64,000 nucleotides of DNA. It comes from Algicoccus sp048820935. GTDB lineage: Bacteria; Pseudomonadota; Gammaproteobacteria; Burkholderiales; Burkholderiaceae_B. This document shows, piece after piece, positions 55,084 to 63,834 of the stretch. A model generated the notes under the pieces. The model did not search any database. It was not told the DNA's origin and saw only the letters and a program-made list of their open reading frames with translations. The DNA is taken from positions 1 through 64,000 of the forward strand of contig NZ_JBMERD010000014.1 in assembly GCF_048820935.1 (NCBI RefSeq), read 5' to 3'. A program made the position numbers and the translations under genes. The stretch's first letter is position 1; each line of letters begins with the position of its first letter.

Positions 55084-55785
55084 TGTAGTGGTCCCCGATT
55101 TTCGGACAGTAGTTTAAGCTGTATCCGAGGAGGGAAATATGACAGTGAAGAAGCAGCGACGTACGTTCAGCGCACAGTTCAAAGCGAAGGTTGGTCTTGA
55201 GGCCATTCGTGGGGTACATACGTTAAATGAGATCGGCCAGCAGTACAACGTACACCACGTGGTTGTTGGGCAATGGAAGAAAGCTCTGGTCGATCAAGCC
55301 AGTTCAGTATTCGATCAGAAGCGTGGTCCCAAGACTGAACCATTTCAAGATGTCGATATGCTCTACAGTGAGATTGGTCGGCTGAAGATGGAGCTTGATT
55401 GGCTTAAAAAAAGTCTGGACTATGAGCACATCAACCCGTATCGGATGGATTTCTGCAGATGAACCACTGTCCATTGTTCAGCAATGTGAGCTTGCTCAGG
55501 TGCCAAATTCTACTTTTTATGACCTGTGTCGGCCCGCATCGATTGACTTGACGGGTCTGGCATTCCTGGCATTAATCGATGAGGAGTACACCAAGCATCC
55601 GTTCTACGGTAGCCGTCGTATGACGGCCATTCTTCGCACGAAGGGTCACACGATCAACCGCAACCGTGTGGTGCGTCTGATGCGTCAAATGGGGCTTGTC
55701 GGTATTGCGCCAGGCCCCAACACCAGCAAACCACATCCCGAACATCGGATTTACCCCTATTTGCTGCGAGGTCTCGCTGTCTGGG
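55084..55785 (+). mobile_element. nested IS3-family element, right part lost
   Basis: It begins with TGTAGTGGTCCCCGATTTTC at 55084, an IS3-type left end, and carries orfA and the start of orfB. It stops abruptly near 55785, within orfB, where minus-strand orfB sequence of the outer element resumes. Confidence 0.75.
55139..55462 (+). CDS. IS3-family transposase orfA (nested element)
   Basis: 107 residues with the helix-turn-helix region RRTFSAQFKAKVGLEAIRGV ... LNEIGQQYNVHHVVVGQWKK and a C-terminal leucine-zipper-like segment (MLYSEIGRLKMELDWLKKSL). A GGAGGG ribosome site precedes the ATG. Complete, but its orfB partner is truncated. Confidence 0.9.
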   Translation: MTVKKQRRTFSAQFKAKVGLEAIRGVHTLNEIGQQYNVHHVVVGQWKKALVDQASSVFDQKRGPKTEPFQDVDMLYSEIGRLKMELDWLKKSLDYEHINPYRMDFCR

Positions 55786-55799
55786 CGTACGATAGGTGA
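55395..55799 (+). pseudogene. IS3-family transposase orfB, N-terminal fragment (nested element)
   Basis: Recognisable from ADEPLSIVQQCELAQVPNST through HPFYGSRRMTAILRTKGH to HPEHRIYPYLLRGL, the usual region before the DDE core. It then runs into foreign sequence and stops, so the catalytic core is missing. It overlaps orfA as expected for programmed -1 frameshifting. Confidence 0.85.
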
Positions 55800-56181
55800 T
55801 ATCACTTGCCCAGATCTGACTGAGTTGCGCTGGGTTGAATTGACGAAGCAAGAGATTGGGCGCGATAGCCAAACCGTGAGTACTATCCGTTGTGATCACG
55901 AACTTGCGTTTAACTGTGCCTCGCACGCTATGAGTTTGCATGAGAATGCGAACGCGCTCCTTTCCAACACGGATGCCTTGTGGACGCAATGCATGCCACA
56001 CTCTAGGCTAGCCATATTCACCTTCAGAAATGCGGTGGACTGCTCGTATTTCGGCTAACAAGCGTTGATCTGAAACGCGACGGATTGATTGAGTATGAGC
56101 AGATCGTCGCCAGCCATAATACCCACTCTCACTGACCTCAAGCACTTTGTACATCGTACGAATGGTCCAGCGAGCCTTCAT
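55780..56181 (-). pseudogene. IS3-family orfB N-terminal part (outer element), with an amber stop
   Basis: Starts at ATG 56181, overlapping orfA by 4 bases. KARWTIRTMYKVLEVSESGYYGWRRSAHT and EIRAVHRISEGEYG are followed by an in-frame TAG and then PRVWHALRPQGIRVGKERV in the same frame. It reaches IWASDITY, the first catalytic strand, and is broken there by the nested element. Confidence 0.85.
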
Positions 56182-56507
56182 TTTTTGTATCCAGGCGTAC
56201 TTTTCAGAAGGTCTTGCGAAAAATACGCCGCGGCTTTTTTTGCGATGTCGCGCTCCACCTTGAGTTGAGCAACTTCTGCCCGAAGACGGGATATCTCCAT
56301 CTGTTCAGCAGTCACCTGATTAGCTTTTTCAGGACGTGTGCCGGGCTCACCAAGCTTATGCTGACGAATCCATTTGCTTAGGGTGCTGTTGGGAATGCCA
56401 AGCTGATCGGCTGCACGAGCAATGGATAACCCACCACTTAAGGTTTGTCGCACACACTCCATTTTAAATTCCGGTGTGTACTGTGCACGTTTTCTTAACT
56501 CAGACAT
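56178..56507 (-). CDS. IS3-family transposase orfA (outer element)
   Basis: 109 residues from the ATG at 56507 (the open frame runs further upstream). RAQYTPEFKMECVRQTLSGGLSIARAADQLGIPNSTLSKWIRQ is the helix-turn-helix, followed by a coiled-coil EQMEISRLRAEVAQLKVERDIAKKA. Intact, but the element is dead because orfB is broken. Confidence 0.9.
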   Translation of the reverse strand: MSELRKRAQYTPEFKMECVRQTLSGGLSIARAADQLGIPNSTLSKWIRQHKLGEPGTRPEKANQVTAEQMEISRLRAEVAQLKVERDIAKKAAAYFSQDLLKSTPGYKK

Positions 56508-56566
56508 TTCAGACTCCTTTTTTCTAATGTAACTGGAATTAAGAACTACGTTGTTGAGGGGCAACC

Positions 56567-57094
56567 TCACTCACTGGCGTTTTTTTGTGATGCCCCTATA
56601 TATGGCATTGCCACATAGATCGCGGTCATTAAAATAAACGAGGCAAAGGTGTAGGCCTTCGTCTGACCGTTCATCTTATTTGCCCACATTGAGAAATACT
56701 CGCCACCGATTACGGCAAATCCCAGGTACCACACTAGAATCGCAAGCGTTGCGCCAATTAGGTAAATTACCTGTCCGGTTGCAAATTTGGGCTTGTTAAT
56801 GGTTACGAACATACCGATGGCGCCAAACATACAAACCGCACCTGCGATCAGTTCCCCAACTATAATCAACCAGTAAGCAGCCAAATGAATATTGGGATTA
56901 GTAATCGCTCTGGACTCCATATCCCTGTTGCCCGAGAAAAACGGCTCCATCTGATCCATGGATAAAACCGCCTTCACAAAGGCATAGTTGGTTTCGAAGT
57001 CAATAATGTTGTCGTAGCCAACCAGTAAGCAAAAAAATCCCACACAGAACGCAACACATGCCTTTGATAGCTGTTGAAAGCCGATGATGTTCAT
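56567..57094 (-). CDS. DUF2165 family membrane protein, stop codon supplied by the IS3 end
   Basis: 175 residues with four hydrophobic segments. KACVAFCVGFFCLLVGYDNIIDFETNYAFV ... AYWLIIVGELIAGAVCMFGAIGM and WYLGFAVIGGEYFSMW match DUF2165, a family of small integral membrane proteins of unknown function. The stop TGA at 56567 is the terminal TGA of the adjacent IS3 inverted repeat, so the original C-terminus may have been slightly longer. Start ATG at 57094 follows a GGAGAC ribosome site. Confidence 0.88.
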   Translation of the reverse strand: MNIIGFQQLSKACVAFCVGFFCLLVGYDNIIDFETNYAFVKAVLSMDQMEPFFSGNRDMESRAITNPNIHLAAYWLIIVGELIAGAVCMFGAIGMFVTINKPKFATGQVIYLIGATLAILVWYLGFAVIGGEYFSMWANKMNGQTKAYTFASFILMTAIYVAMPYIGASQKNASE

Positions 57095-57263
57095 GATTGT
57101 CTCCCTAGTTGATTTTGAAACTTTATTAGGACACTTCTAACAACCTCAGACCTTCGAGAGATAAAGCCCCTAAACTGCTGTAATTTCCGGCGGAGATGAG
57201 GTAGTCACCGCCCCGTTCGGTTAGGCTGATGTTTCCACACAAAAGTCCTAGGAGAACGAAGCG

Positions 57264-58087
57264 ATAACTGATTTCAAGATTAACGTAAACGCAGAGCAAT
57301 TGGCAGGTTTGTTTAACAGCGAGGAGGGTTTGGCAGGACTAGTCACGGATGTTTTGAACCAGATTCTGGACCTTCAGGCCACCGAAGCGCTGGGTGCCGA
57401 GTGCTATGAGCGCAGCGAAGAGCGTCGTGGCTTGCGCAACGGTTACCGACCCAGGACACTGTATACCCGTGTTGGTCCGGTCACACTGCGTGTCCCACAG
57501 ACGCGAGATGGCAGTTTTTCAACGGAGCTGTTTTCTCGTTATCAACGAAGTGAGCAGGCTTTTGTGCTGGCTTGTATGCAGCGGTGCAGCGACACTTTCA
57601 GGGGGCCACCTGGCAGCGCTGCCAGGTGCATTTGATGCGCAACATTCTCAGTCATGCGCCAGTACGCCAGCGGGCGGATGTGGCCGCGGCCGCCAAGCGT
57701 ATTTTTGCAGCTGTCAGCATGCAAGAGGCCCGTCGCCAACTGGACGAGTTTGTTGAAGCGTTTTCTGAACGGGCTCCCAAGGCCGTGGCATGCATGGAGA
57801 ATGGCTTTGAAGACGCCATGGCGGTCATGGCGCTGCCTGAGAAGTATCACAAGCGATTGCGCACCACCAACATGATGGAGCGGGTGAACCGAGAGGTTAG
57901 ACGCAGAGAGCGCGTCATTGGGATCTTTCCGAATGATGAATCAGCCTGGCGGTTGATCGGTGCATTGTTGGCCGAGCTCAATGAGAAATGGCAAGCTCGA
58001 CGGTATTTAGACATGGATGAATACCGTGATTGGGCACAAGAACAGGCGCGCGCTGCAGCAACACTACGTAGTATTGCTGCAGCCTGA
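57264..58087 (+). pseudogene. IS256-family transposase with internal deletion and frameshift
   Basis: The deletion joins two copies of TGCTGGCT (equivalent to 40265 and 40656 in copy 1) and removes 391 bases, which shifts the frame. The N-terminal DNA-binding part and the C-terminal half with the catalytic glutamate remain; the first two catalytic aspartates are lost. Confidence 0.9.
58053..58084 (+). other. diverged hairpin at the transposase 3' end of copy 3
   Basis: GCTGCAGCAA...ACTACGTAGT...TTGCTGCAGC is a near-perfect palindrome at the same place as the copy 1 palindrome, with different arms that still pair. Confidence 0.75.
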
Positions 58088-58339
58088 TGGCCTACAACGT
58101 GTCAGCCAACTGAAAGGAAACGAAATTACAGCAAATTTGGGACTTGACTTTTGCTGTGAATCAATGAGTTCAGAGATATTCATCGAAAATAGGAGATTCG
58201 GCTAAGTTCTAGTAGGTGGTCTGTATAGTCCGAAAAGATCATCGGCGGATACACCGCCGACAGTATTGTTCTACTACTACGGCGTTCAGTTTTCTCTTTG
58301 TTCTGTCAAGAAGCCAGTGAATACCGTTCAAACCTTTTG

Positions 58340-58639
58340 TCAAAAATAATCATCTTCCAACTGATGGCGCACAGCTAGTATTGTTACTGTTGCGTTGTCC
58401 TCGATCTCAAAGAGAGCCACATAACCACTGTGCCCGAATGAAATTATGAGTTCGCGTAAAAACGGATTCGCATCATCAGCCTTTCGGCACGAGAAGGGGA
58501 ACTGCTCTAACAATCGCCATGCGTTGGAAATTGTGTCGAGCGCACGTTCGGCAGCTTGATAATCCCGCTCGACTAAGAACGCATACAGCCTCTCAAGGTC
58601 TGCTTTTGCTGCTGGTGTAAATCGAACTGAATAGCTCAC
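58340..58639 (-). CDS. RelE/ParE family toxin
   Basis: 99 residues of the ParE/RelE fold: VRFTPAAKADLERLYAFLVERDYQAAERALDTI and PFSCRKADDANPFLRELIISFGHSGYVALFEIED. The GTG start at 58639 overlaps the antitoxin stop (GTGA), so the pair is translationally coupled. Predicted to target gyrase or ribosome-bound mRNA depending on subgroup; ParE-like is favoured by length and motif. Confidence 0.88.
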   Translation of the reverse strand: MSYSVRFTPAAKADLERLYAFLVERDYQAAERALDTISNAWRLLEQFPFSCRKADDANPFLRELIISFGHSGYVALFEIEDNATVTILAVRHQLEDDYF

Positions 58640-58902
58640 TTGGCCTTGAGTCCGGCTTCGAGAATTCCGCGCAGCGAGTCCATGACATCATCCTTGCTTG
58701 CATACTGACCGGTGCGCTTTGCTTCTTCACGTGATGCCAATCCCCTAGCAATAAACTCTTGCTGCATCTGTCGTCTACGAATATTTCGACGCACCGACTC
58801 CTCGACAAACCCGCTTAGGGTTTCACCCGGACACAGTACCGATTCTGCTTCATTGCGAAATTTTGGTGTAACCCTCAAGGAGGGAAGGGTTGTTGATTTC
58901 AT
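58636..58902 (-). CDS. antitoxin of the RelE/ParE pair
   Basis: 88 residues from the ATG at 58902 (open frame continues to 59001). A ribbon-helix-helix-like start (STTLPSLRVTPKFRNEAESVL) is followed by SGFVEESVRRNIRRRQMQQEF and a toxin-binding helical tail. Such proteins repress their own promoter, which should lie in the 58903-59050 region. Confidence 0.82.
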   Translation of the reverse strand: MKSTTLPSLRVTPKFRNEAESVLCPGETLSGFVEESVRRNIRRRQMQQEFIARGLASREEAKRTGQYASKDDVMDSLRGILEAGLKAK

Positions 58903-59212
58903 AACAAACTCCGATGCATTGCATATGTGATGCAGTGTACCAAATGCCGCAATACCCGTCTTGTGTTCAATAATGGGGTTTTCCACTCCATCGGTACTCA
59001 AGTTTCAACGGACACTCATGTGTAAATCGGTGAGTGTTGCCTAATGTTTGTTCAGAACTGCGCGGGCTTCGGCAATTCTTCACTCACATTCACAGTGGCT
59101 TTCGGCGGCAAAAGATACTCGCTGGTGACAGCAGTTGTTCGTTATGGTTAATCCGAACTTTTGTGTATTGCTGCGTTACCCGCTACTTGGTGATGTTGTG
59201 TAGGAAATGTCC
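58903..59212. other. intergenic region between toxin-antitoxin loci
   Basis: About 310 bases. Expected to hold the promoter of the antitoxin-toxin operon; no gene recognised. Confidence 0.5.
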
Positions 59213-59533
59213 TTATGCGTAAGTCGCTGTCATTTCTGAGAATGTACGAATGTTTTTCAACACAGCTTCTTCAGACTTGGCAGCTTTGTAGAGATCCATG
59301 CGTGCTTGAAGATTCAGCCAGAAATCAGGCGTCACGTCAAAAAACTGGGCTAAATGCAGGGCCGTGCTGGCTGTAATGCCGCGTTTGCCATTGATCAATT
59401 CGTTGATGCGTTGATAGGGGAAACAAATAGCGTCGGCTAACTGACGTTGGCTAATTTCCATTGGTTTTAGAAATTCTTCCAGCAGTATCTCTCCTGGGTG
59501 GGTTGGTGTCCTGTTAGTAGCTATGCGAATCAT
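59213..59533 (-). CDS. higA: HigA family addiction-module antitoxin
   Basis: 106 residues, XRE-type helix-turn-helix of the HigA family: THPGEILLEEFLKPMEISQRQLADAI ... PYQRINELINGKRGITASTALHLAQFF. HigA normally follows the toxin gene higB; here only the last 21 codons of higB remain upstream, so it is an orphan antitoxin. Confidence 0.92.
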   Translation of the reverse strand: MIRIATNRTPTHPGEILLEEFLKPMEISQRQLADAICFPYQRINELINGKRGITASTALHLAQFFDVTPDFWLNLQARMDLYKAAKSEEAVLKNIRTFSEMTATYA

Positions 59534-59541
59534 GGCTCACC

Positions 59542-59607
59542 TCAGTGGTAATCAGTTATTTCGACTTTGTTGGGTCCAGTTGGTGTCCAAACAAAGTGCC
59601 GATAAAT
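59542..59607 (-). pseudogene. higB: HigB toxin C-terminal remnant
   Basis: The minus strand directly upstream of higA reads IYRHFVWTPTGPNKVEITDYH then stop, which is the usual HigB ending (FVW...VEITDYH). An in-frame stop precedes it. The toxin is lost. Confidence 0.75.
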
Positions 59608-59726
59608 TCATGGCAGATTACGTTGCATGCAAGTGAGATGTAGTTTAGTCCAAGCATGGCAACATCCGACAAGCGTCACCGGTAGGTTTGATTGAACCCA
59701 ATGACGGTCACCAGCAGGATCGACGC

Positions 59727-60215
59727 TCAGAGTCTGCCGCCGATACCCTTGAACTTCTCCACAAATGCAACGATTTTTTCAAATACCGTTTGTTTCTTGG
59801 TCAGGTACTGAGGATTGAGTGGACTCATCTTCGGTAAGGTCTCGTTCAAGTCTGTGCCGTGTTCGGTCGCGTATTCGCGCTCGAGAGATGCCTTCAGGTA
59901 ACGCCTGGCAGCCTTGTCATTGAGGTTTTCATCGGCGATCAGCATTTCTGCTTCGCGCTGCTGTTCGGTCTGCGCGTACGTGAAAAACGCCTCGATGATG
60001 CCGGGCTTGTCAGGAATGCTGTTCAGATCGGTCCGATTGAGAAAGTCGACGACCAGACCCTCTTTGGCTCTGTTGCCAAGGCTTGACCGAATCACGCGAC
60101 GCACTTCGTCAATCAGCGTCTCCTTGTCTTTGGTCTGCTTGTTCTTCTCAAAGATGAGCTCGAGGATGTAGTCGAGGTTGATTTCCTGAGACTTGAGCAG
60201 GTCGACCTCGAACAC
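59727..60215 (-). pseudogene. type I restriction enzyme HsdR, C-terminal fragment
   Basis: 162 codons. LDYILELIFEKNKQTKDKETLIDEVRRVIRSSLGNRAKEGLVVDFLN and a helical ending KKQTVFEKIVAFVEKFKGIGG are typical of the HsdR C-terminal domain. All nuclease and helicase motifs are missing. The open frame ends exactly at a junction with the divergent COG2958-like gene at about 60228. Confidence 0.8.
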
Positions 60216-60230
60216 GACGTCGTTCCGAGG

Positions 60231-60827
60231 TTGTTAGAGGAGGACTTATATCCGCTTCTGACGGAATATCTTTGGTCCGAGCACGGTGTCTACTCCAAGC
60301 GTATCGATGAGAAGCGGGCCTCGAACCGACGTGGTCCCGGCGGCAATCGCTGGTTGTATCCGGATGTAGTCGGCATGGAAAGCTTGGGGGCGGACTGGCA
60401 CCGCGAAGTGAGGGATTGTGTCAGCCAGTATGGTGATCGGCGAAGTAAGCTGTGGTCGTTTGAGGTCAAGCCGCTGTTGAATCGGTCTAACGTGCGTGAG
60501 TGTTTCTTTCAGACCGTCTCGAACTCGTCCTGGGCCAACTTTGGCTATCTGGTTGCTCAGAACATTGACCATGCGGCGATGAAGGAGCTGCGCATGTTGG
60601 CAGCAGCCCATGGTATCGGCGTGATCCAGTTGATGGTCGAGAATCCGGCGGAGAGCCAGATATTGATTCCAGCCCGTGAGCGCGAAGTCATCGATTGGGA
60701 CATGGTTAATCGGCTCGCAACGGAGAACCGTGATTTCCTAGATTACGTGAAGATCATCAAGCAGTTCTACCAGACGGGTGAGGCACGTCTTGTGGATTGG
60801 GACACCCAGGAGCCGGTGGACGACTAA
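60231..60827 (+). pseudogene. COG2958-like protein, N-terminal truncation
   Basis: 198 codons starting mid-domain at 60231 with a TTG that is probably not a real start. EEDLYPLLTEYLWSEHGVYSKRIDEKRASNRRGPGGNRWLYPDVVGME and KLWSFEVKPLLNRSNVRECFFQTVSNSSWANFGYLVA match the C-terminal part of COG2958 (YhrG-type) proteins, which pair an N-terminal DNA-binding helix with a nuclease-like domain. The N-terminal part has been lost at the junction with the HsdR fragment. Confidence 0.75.
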
Positions 60828-60870
60828 GTTCGTGCTGGACTGGCATTGATCTGATGGCCGTGAGTTGAAC

Positions 60871-61167
60871 CGCCTGTCCGTATTTGTTTTGCAATCATGC
60901 TCCGCAGGTCCCCACCTTCCATTTCCAAACGCATGACCGCAAATCCGTATAAACACTAGGCTTAAGGTCTTGCGCGAGCAAGGGTTTTTAGAGAGTGGGG
61001 TGCTATCAGAGAGAGAAAGGGCGCAAAAAGGCCGTTTTTACGGTTTTTGTGAGCGAGGGAATTGTGGATAGTGGGAGTGGTGAGGTACGCCAGTATTGGG
61101 GCTTAGCGGCGTATTGCGGGCAATAAAAAACTTGGCATTGTGACCAGGCTTTTGTTTCGGTGGTGGA
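60871..61167. repeat. 300 bp direct repeat, left copy
   Basis: Roughly 85-90% identical to 63421-63720. Shared blocks include ATAAACACTAGGC, GGTCTTGCGCGAGCAAGG and CCAGTATTGGGGCTTAGCGGC. Minus-strand reading ends with ATCCACCACCGAAAC followed by a terminator hairpin, as downstream of a tRNA. Confidence 0.9.
61121..61148 (-). terminator. terminator inside the left repeat
   Basis: Minus strand: CCTGGTCACAATGCCAAG hairpin followed by TTTTTTATTG. One mismatch compared with the right copy. Confidence 0.7.
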
Positions 61168-61200
61168 TCTGCCAGAGATCCGGACCGCTCTATTATTCAA

Positions 61201-61449
61201 GTGAACAACCATCTACGCCTTAAGGGCATTCCGGAAGAAGCACATCGTTACATTGTCAACGGAAAGTCGGCACTTGAGTGGATTTTAGAGCGTTATCAGC
61301 ACAGCAAAGACAGTGACACCGGCATCATCAATGATCCTAATGAATGGTCTGACGATCCCCGTTATATTGTGAATTTGATTAAGCGCATTGTGACGGTGAG
61401 CGTAGAAACCGTAAAAATCGTTGAGGGATTACAGAAGCTTGAGAAATAA
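61201..61449 (+). pseudogene. C-terminal fragment of a large DEAD/DEAH-type helicase or restriction protein
   Basis: 82 codons. LRLKGIPEEAHRYIVNGKSALEWILERYQHSKDSDTGIINDPNEWSDDPRYI is the characteristic C-terminal end of large DEAD/DEAH helicase/type ISP-like restriction proteins. Everything before it is missing. Lies between the left repeat and the DUF262 gene. Confidence 0.7.
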
Positions 61450-61535
61450 CATATTGATGCTTTCGAGCTTGTGAGAAGCGATGCTCGAAAGCTAACGGTA
61501 TTTTCGTTGATTATGTGTTGCGACGTAGCACGCGA

Positions 61536-63332
61536 TCAAAGCCCCTTGAACCATTCCTTGATCTTTAAGGACATCAATCTGCGCCGCTGTTCCAGGAAGT
61601 CGTCGTATTCGACCGGTGCGTCGCCCAGCAGGGTTGCCGGAATGCAGTTTTCTCGCAGATTCTCCAGCAGGTCTTCCTTACTGTCGATGCCGCCGTATTT
61701 GATGACGCCGTGTCTGACTTGATTGAGCAATTCCTGGAAATACACTTGCGGAGGGGTGGCGCCCACGGCTCGGTTGATCTCGGCCTGAGTGACGACGAAG
61801 TTGGCGATCTGGTTGTAGAGACCTCGGGTCAGACCTAGCGACTGGAGGTATTTCCGAGGATACAGATGGTGCCGGTCACTGTTGTTGAGCAGAAGGTCCC
61901 GTACCGTGATGTCACGAGACAGAAAGCCGCGATCCCCTAACTTGATTTGCGCCGCTTGGAAACAATGAAAGTAGGGGCTTGAAACCGACGATGTGATCAT
62001 GAGCTGTGGGAGCATTCCGGTCCAGTAGGTGTCCGAGAACTCGTTTTCAATGACGCTGTTGGCGTAGGCCAGTGCGCCCTGGCTGTTGATTTGCCTGATG
62101 TCCAGATCGAACTGGGTTTCCGGACTTCCCGTGTAGCGACCCGTCAGAGCGGACATGACGTACCAGCGTCGCACCAGACTTTCCAGCTCATGGGCGGCAA
62201 GCTTCTCCTCGCGCCCTCGCAGGTACATGATGTAAGAAAAGTTGATGGCGTTAGTACCACCGATCAGACGAGACGTTATGAAACCGGCAGAGCGCAAGGC
62301 CATGACAAAACGCTCGAAGCTCGTCTGGTTGATGAATGCGAGAATGCCGTTTTTGAGTTTCGCAAATGATTCCTCGGCAATCGCGTCTTCGTAGAGCTTC
62401 GTCTCGAAGTTGCGGCCTGACAGAAGGGCGACAAGATCCTGGAGCCGTCCACGACTGAACTCCGAGGTGAAAGCCACGCGCAGCATGTCTGTGTATGAGG
62501 GCTCGTAGATGTCATCGGTTGCCTTGGCGATCCACTGCATCTTCGGAAAGAACTCGGACTTGACGAAGGTTTCGTCGTTTTTTTCGATGTTGGACAGGAA
62601 TTCCGGGTTGACGGCAAGGTGGCTGAAGTAGTCAATGGCCTTGCGCAGAACGTTGCCACCGTAGGTTTCGTTGACCGCAATCTTGGACATGACAAAGTCG
62701 GCCTGCGACAGGGCAGTACCCGCGGAGTTCACGCGGATGAAGATTTCTGTGACCGTTTCAATGTCGAGGTCTTCGGCGAGTTCAATGATGCCGACCGAGT
62801 TGTTGGAAATCTTGCGCAGCCTTTCCAGAGTTCGGTGTACCTCGTCTGGCGTCATGTCGGGGTTTTTTGAGCAGTAGTCGTTGACCAGAGAGTAGATGCT
62901 GGCGTCGGGTGCAAAGACTTTGGAGATGTCATCAATCCAGGTGACGTCTTTTGCAATGGCCGGGTTTGTGACCTCAAACTTGTTCTCTTTGGGATGAAAT
63001 GCGATGCGGATGCGAATCTTCTCGTAGTCCTTGTTCAGCACCTCATGGCCCAGCAGTGACGCCATCAAGGCGGTCACGCGTTGCTGCCCGTCAATCAATA
63101 TCCGTTTGCCGCCCGAGAGTGTGCCGTCCTTTAGCTTGATGGTCGGGTTGCGCCAAATGATCAGGTAGCCGACGGGATAGCCGTTGTATAGGGAATCGAG
63201 CAGGTTGCGAACCTTGGCGGCATCCCAGACAAATGGGCGCTGAATTTCAGGAATGGCGATTTCGCCGGATTTGACCCAGCTCAGCAAAACTTCAACGGGA
63301 TGGTGTGTGACGGAATATCGTTGTATGCCCAT
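61536..63332 (-). CDS. DUF262 domain protein (GmrSD-like type IV restriction)
   Basis: 598 residues. The DUF262 ParB/Srx-like domain occupies the first 220 residues with IPEIQRPFVWD and the nucleotide-binding LIDGQQRVTALMASLLG. A long helical middle region follows. Near residues 500-510 lies DRHHLYPRKYL, resembling the His-Me-finger (DUF1524) motif of GmrD-type nucleases, so both halves are likely in one chain. GmrSD enzymes cut modified phage DNA. Intact and preceded by its own promoter region; it is the only full-length defence gene in this island. Confidence 0.88.
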   Translation of the reverse strand: MGIQRYSVTHHPVEVLLSWVKSGEIAIPEIQRPFVWDAAKVRNLLDSLYNGYPVGYLIIWRNPTIKLKDGTLSGGKRILIDGQQRVTALMASLLGHEVLNKDYEKIRIRIAFHPKENKFEVTNPAIAKDVTWIDDISKVFAPDASIYSLVNDYCSKNPDMTPDEVHRTLERLRKISNNSVGIIELAEDLDIETVTEIFIRVNSAGTALSQADFVMSKIAVNETYGGNVLRKAIDYFSHLAVNPEFLSNIEKNDETFVKSEFFPKMQWIAKATDDIYEPSYTDMLRVAFTSEFSRGRLQDLVALLSGRNFETKLYEDAIAEESFAKLKNGILAFINQTSFERFVMALRSAGFITSRLIGGTNAINFSYIMYLRGREEKLAAHELESLVRRWYVMSALTGRYTGSPETQFDLDIRQINSQGALAYANSVIENEFSDTYWTGMLPQLMITSSVSSPYFHCFQAAQIKLGDRGFLSRDITVRDLLLNNSDRHHLYPRKYLQSLGLTRGLYNQIANFVVTQAEINRAVGATPPQVYFQELLNQVRHGVIKYGGIDSKEDLLENLRENCIPATLLGDAPVEYDDFLEQRRRLMSLKIKEWFKGL

Positions 63333-63420
63333 GGCGGTTGTCTCGGTTATCTTTAACTATAAAGATACTACTGCCAGGCATAAAATGGGATCTATTTGAA
63401 TTTGTGTCTGTTGATTCAAT

Positions 63421-63720
63421 CGCCTGCCCGTACTCATTTCGTAATCATGTTCCGATGGTACCCATCTTCCATTTCCAACCGCATGCCCGCAAACCCGCAT
63501 AAACACTAGGCCAAGGGTCTTGCGCGAGCAAGGGTTTTTAGAGAGTGGGGTGCTATCAGAGAGGGAATTGGCGCAGAAATGCCGTTTTTGCTGTTTTTGT
63601 GAGCAATGGAATTGTGGGTGGTGGGAGTGGTGAGGTGCGCCAGTATTGGGGCTTAGCGGCATATTACAGGCAATAAAAAACCTGGCATTGTGACCAGGCA
63701 TTTGTTTCGGTGGTGGTGGA
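63421..63720. repeat. 300 bp direct repeat, right copy, with a tRNA/tmRNA-like 3' end
   Basis: Partner of 60871-61167. On the minus strand it begins with CTCGACTCCACCACCACCG, resembling the 3' acceptor end plus CCA of a tRNA or tmRNA, and then a terminator. The pair brackets the helicase fragment and the DUF262 gene and could be integration-derived attachment sequence. Confidence 0.8.
63671..63698 (-). terminator. terminator inside the right repeat
   Basis: Minus strand: CCTGG-TCACAATG-CCAGG followed by TTTTTTATTG, a compact Rho-independent terminator immediately after the tRNA-like CCA end. Confidence 0.8.
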
Positions 63721-63834
63721 GTCGAGGGTGTGATGCAAAAGGGCTATCTTGGCACCTGAGTAACGGAGAGTAATCAGTATTAAATCATAGGGTTAGGTTT
63801 CGATCTCGGTGCTGTGGAGTGAGATTTGTACCGC

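Larger units (their letters stand above)
54896..56569 (-). mobile_element. IS3-family element (minus-oriented), broken by a nested IS3-family element
   Basis: Both ends are recognisable inverted repeats: TGATATTGCCCC...CGTAGTCCTTA at 54896 and TGAGGTTGCCCC...CGTAGTTCTTA read from 56569, about 20 of 31 bases identical. OrfA and orfB run on the minus strand. Between about 55084 and 55785 a plus-oriented IS3-family piece sits inside orfB, and part of orfB is missing. No target duplication is visible. Confidence 0.85.
57160..58149 (+). mobile_element. IS256-family insertion sequence, copy 3 (large internal deletion)
   Basis: 990 bp with both ends intact and 391 bp missing from the middle compared with copy 1. 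No target duplication seen. It shares the ATA start-codon change with copy 2 and so derives from the same sublineage. Confidence 0.92.

Noticed and set aside
63701..63740. Complete tRNA at the right repeat
   Set aside because: Only a 3' acceptor-like end and CCA are recognisable; no D-arm, anticodon arm or T-arm follows.
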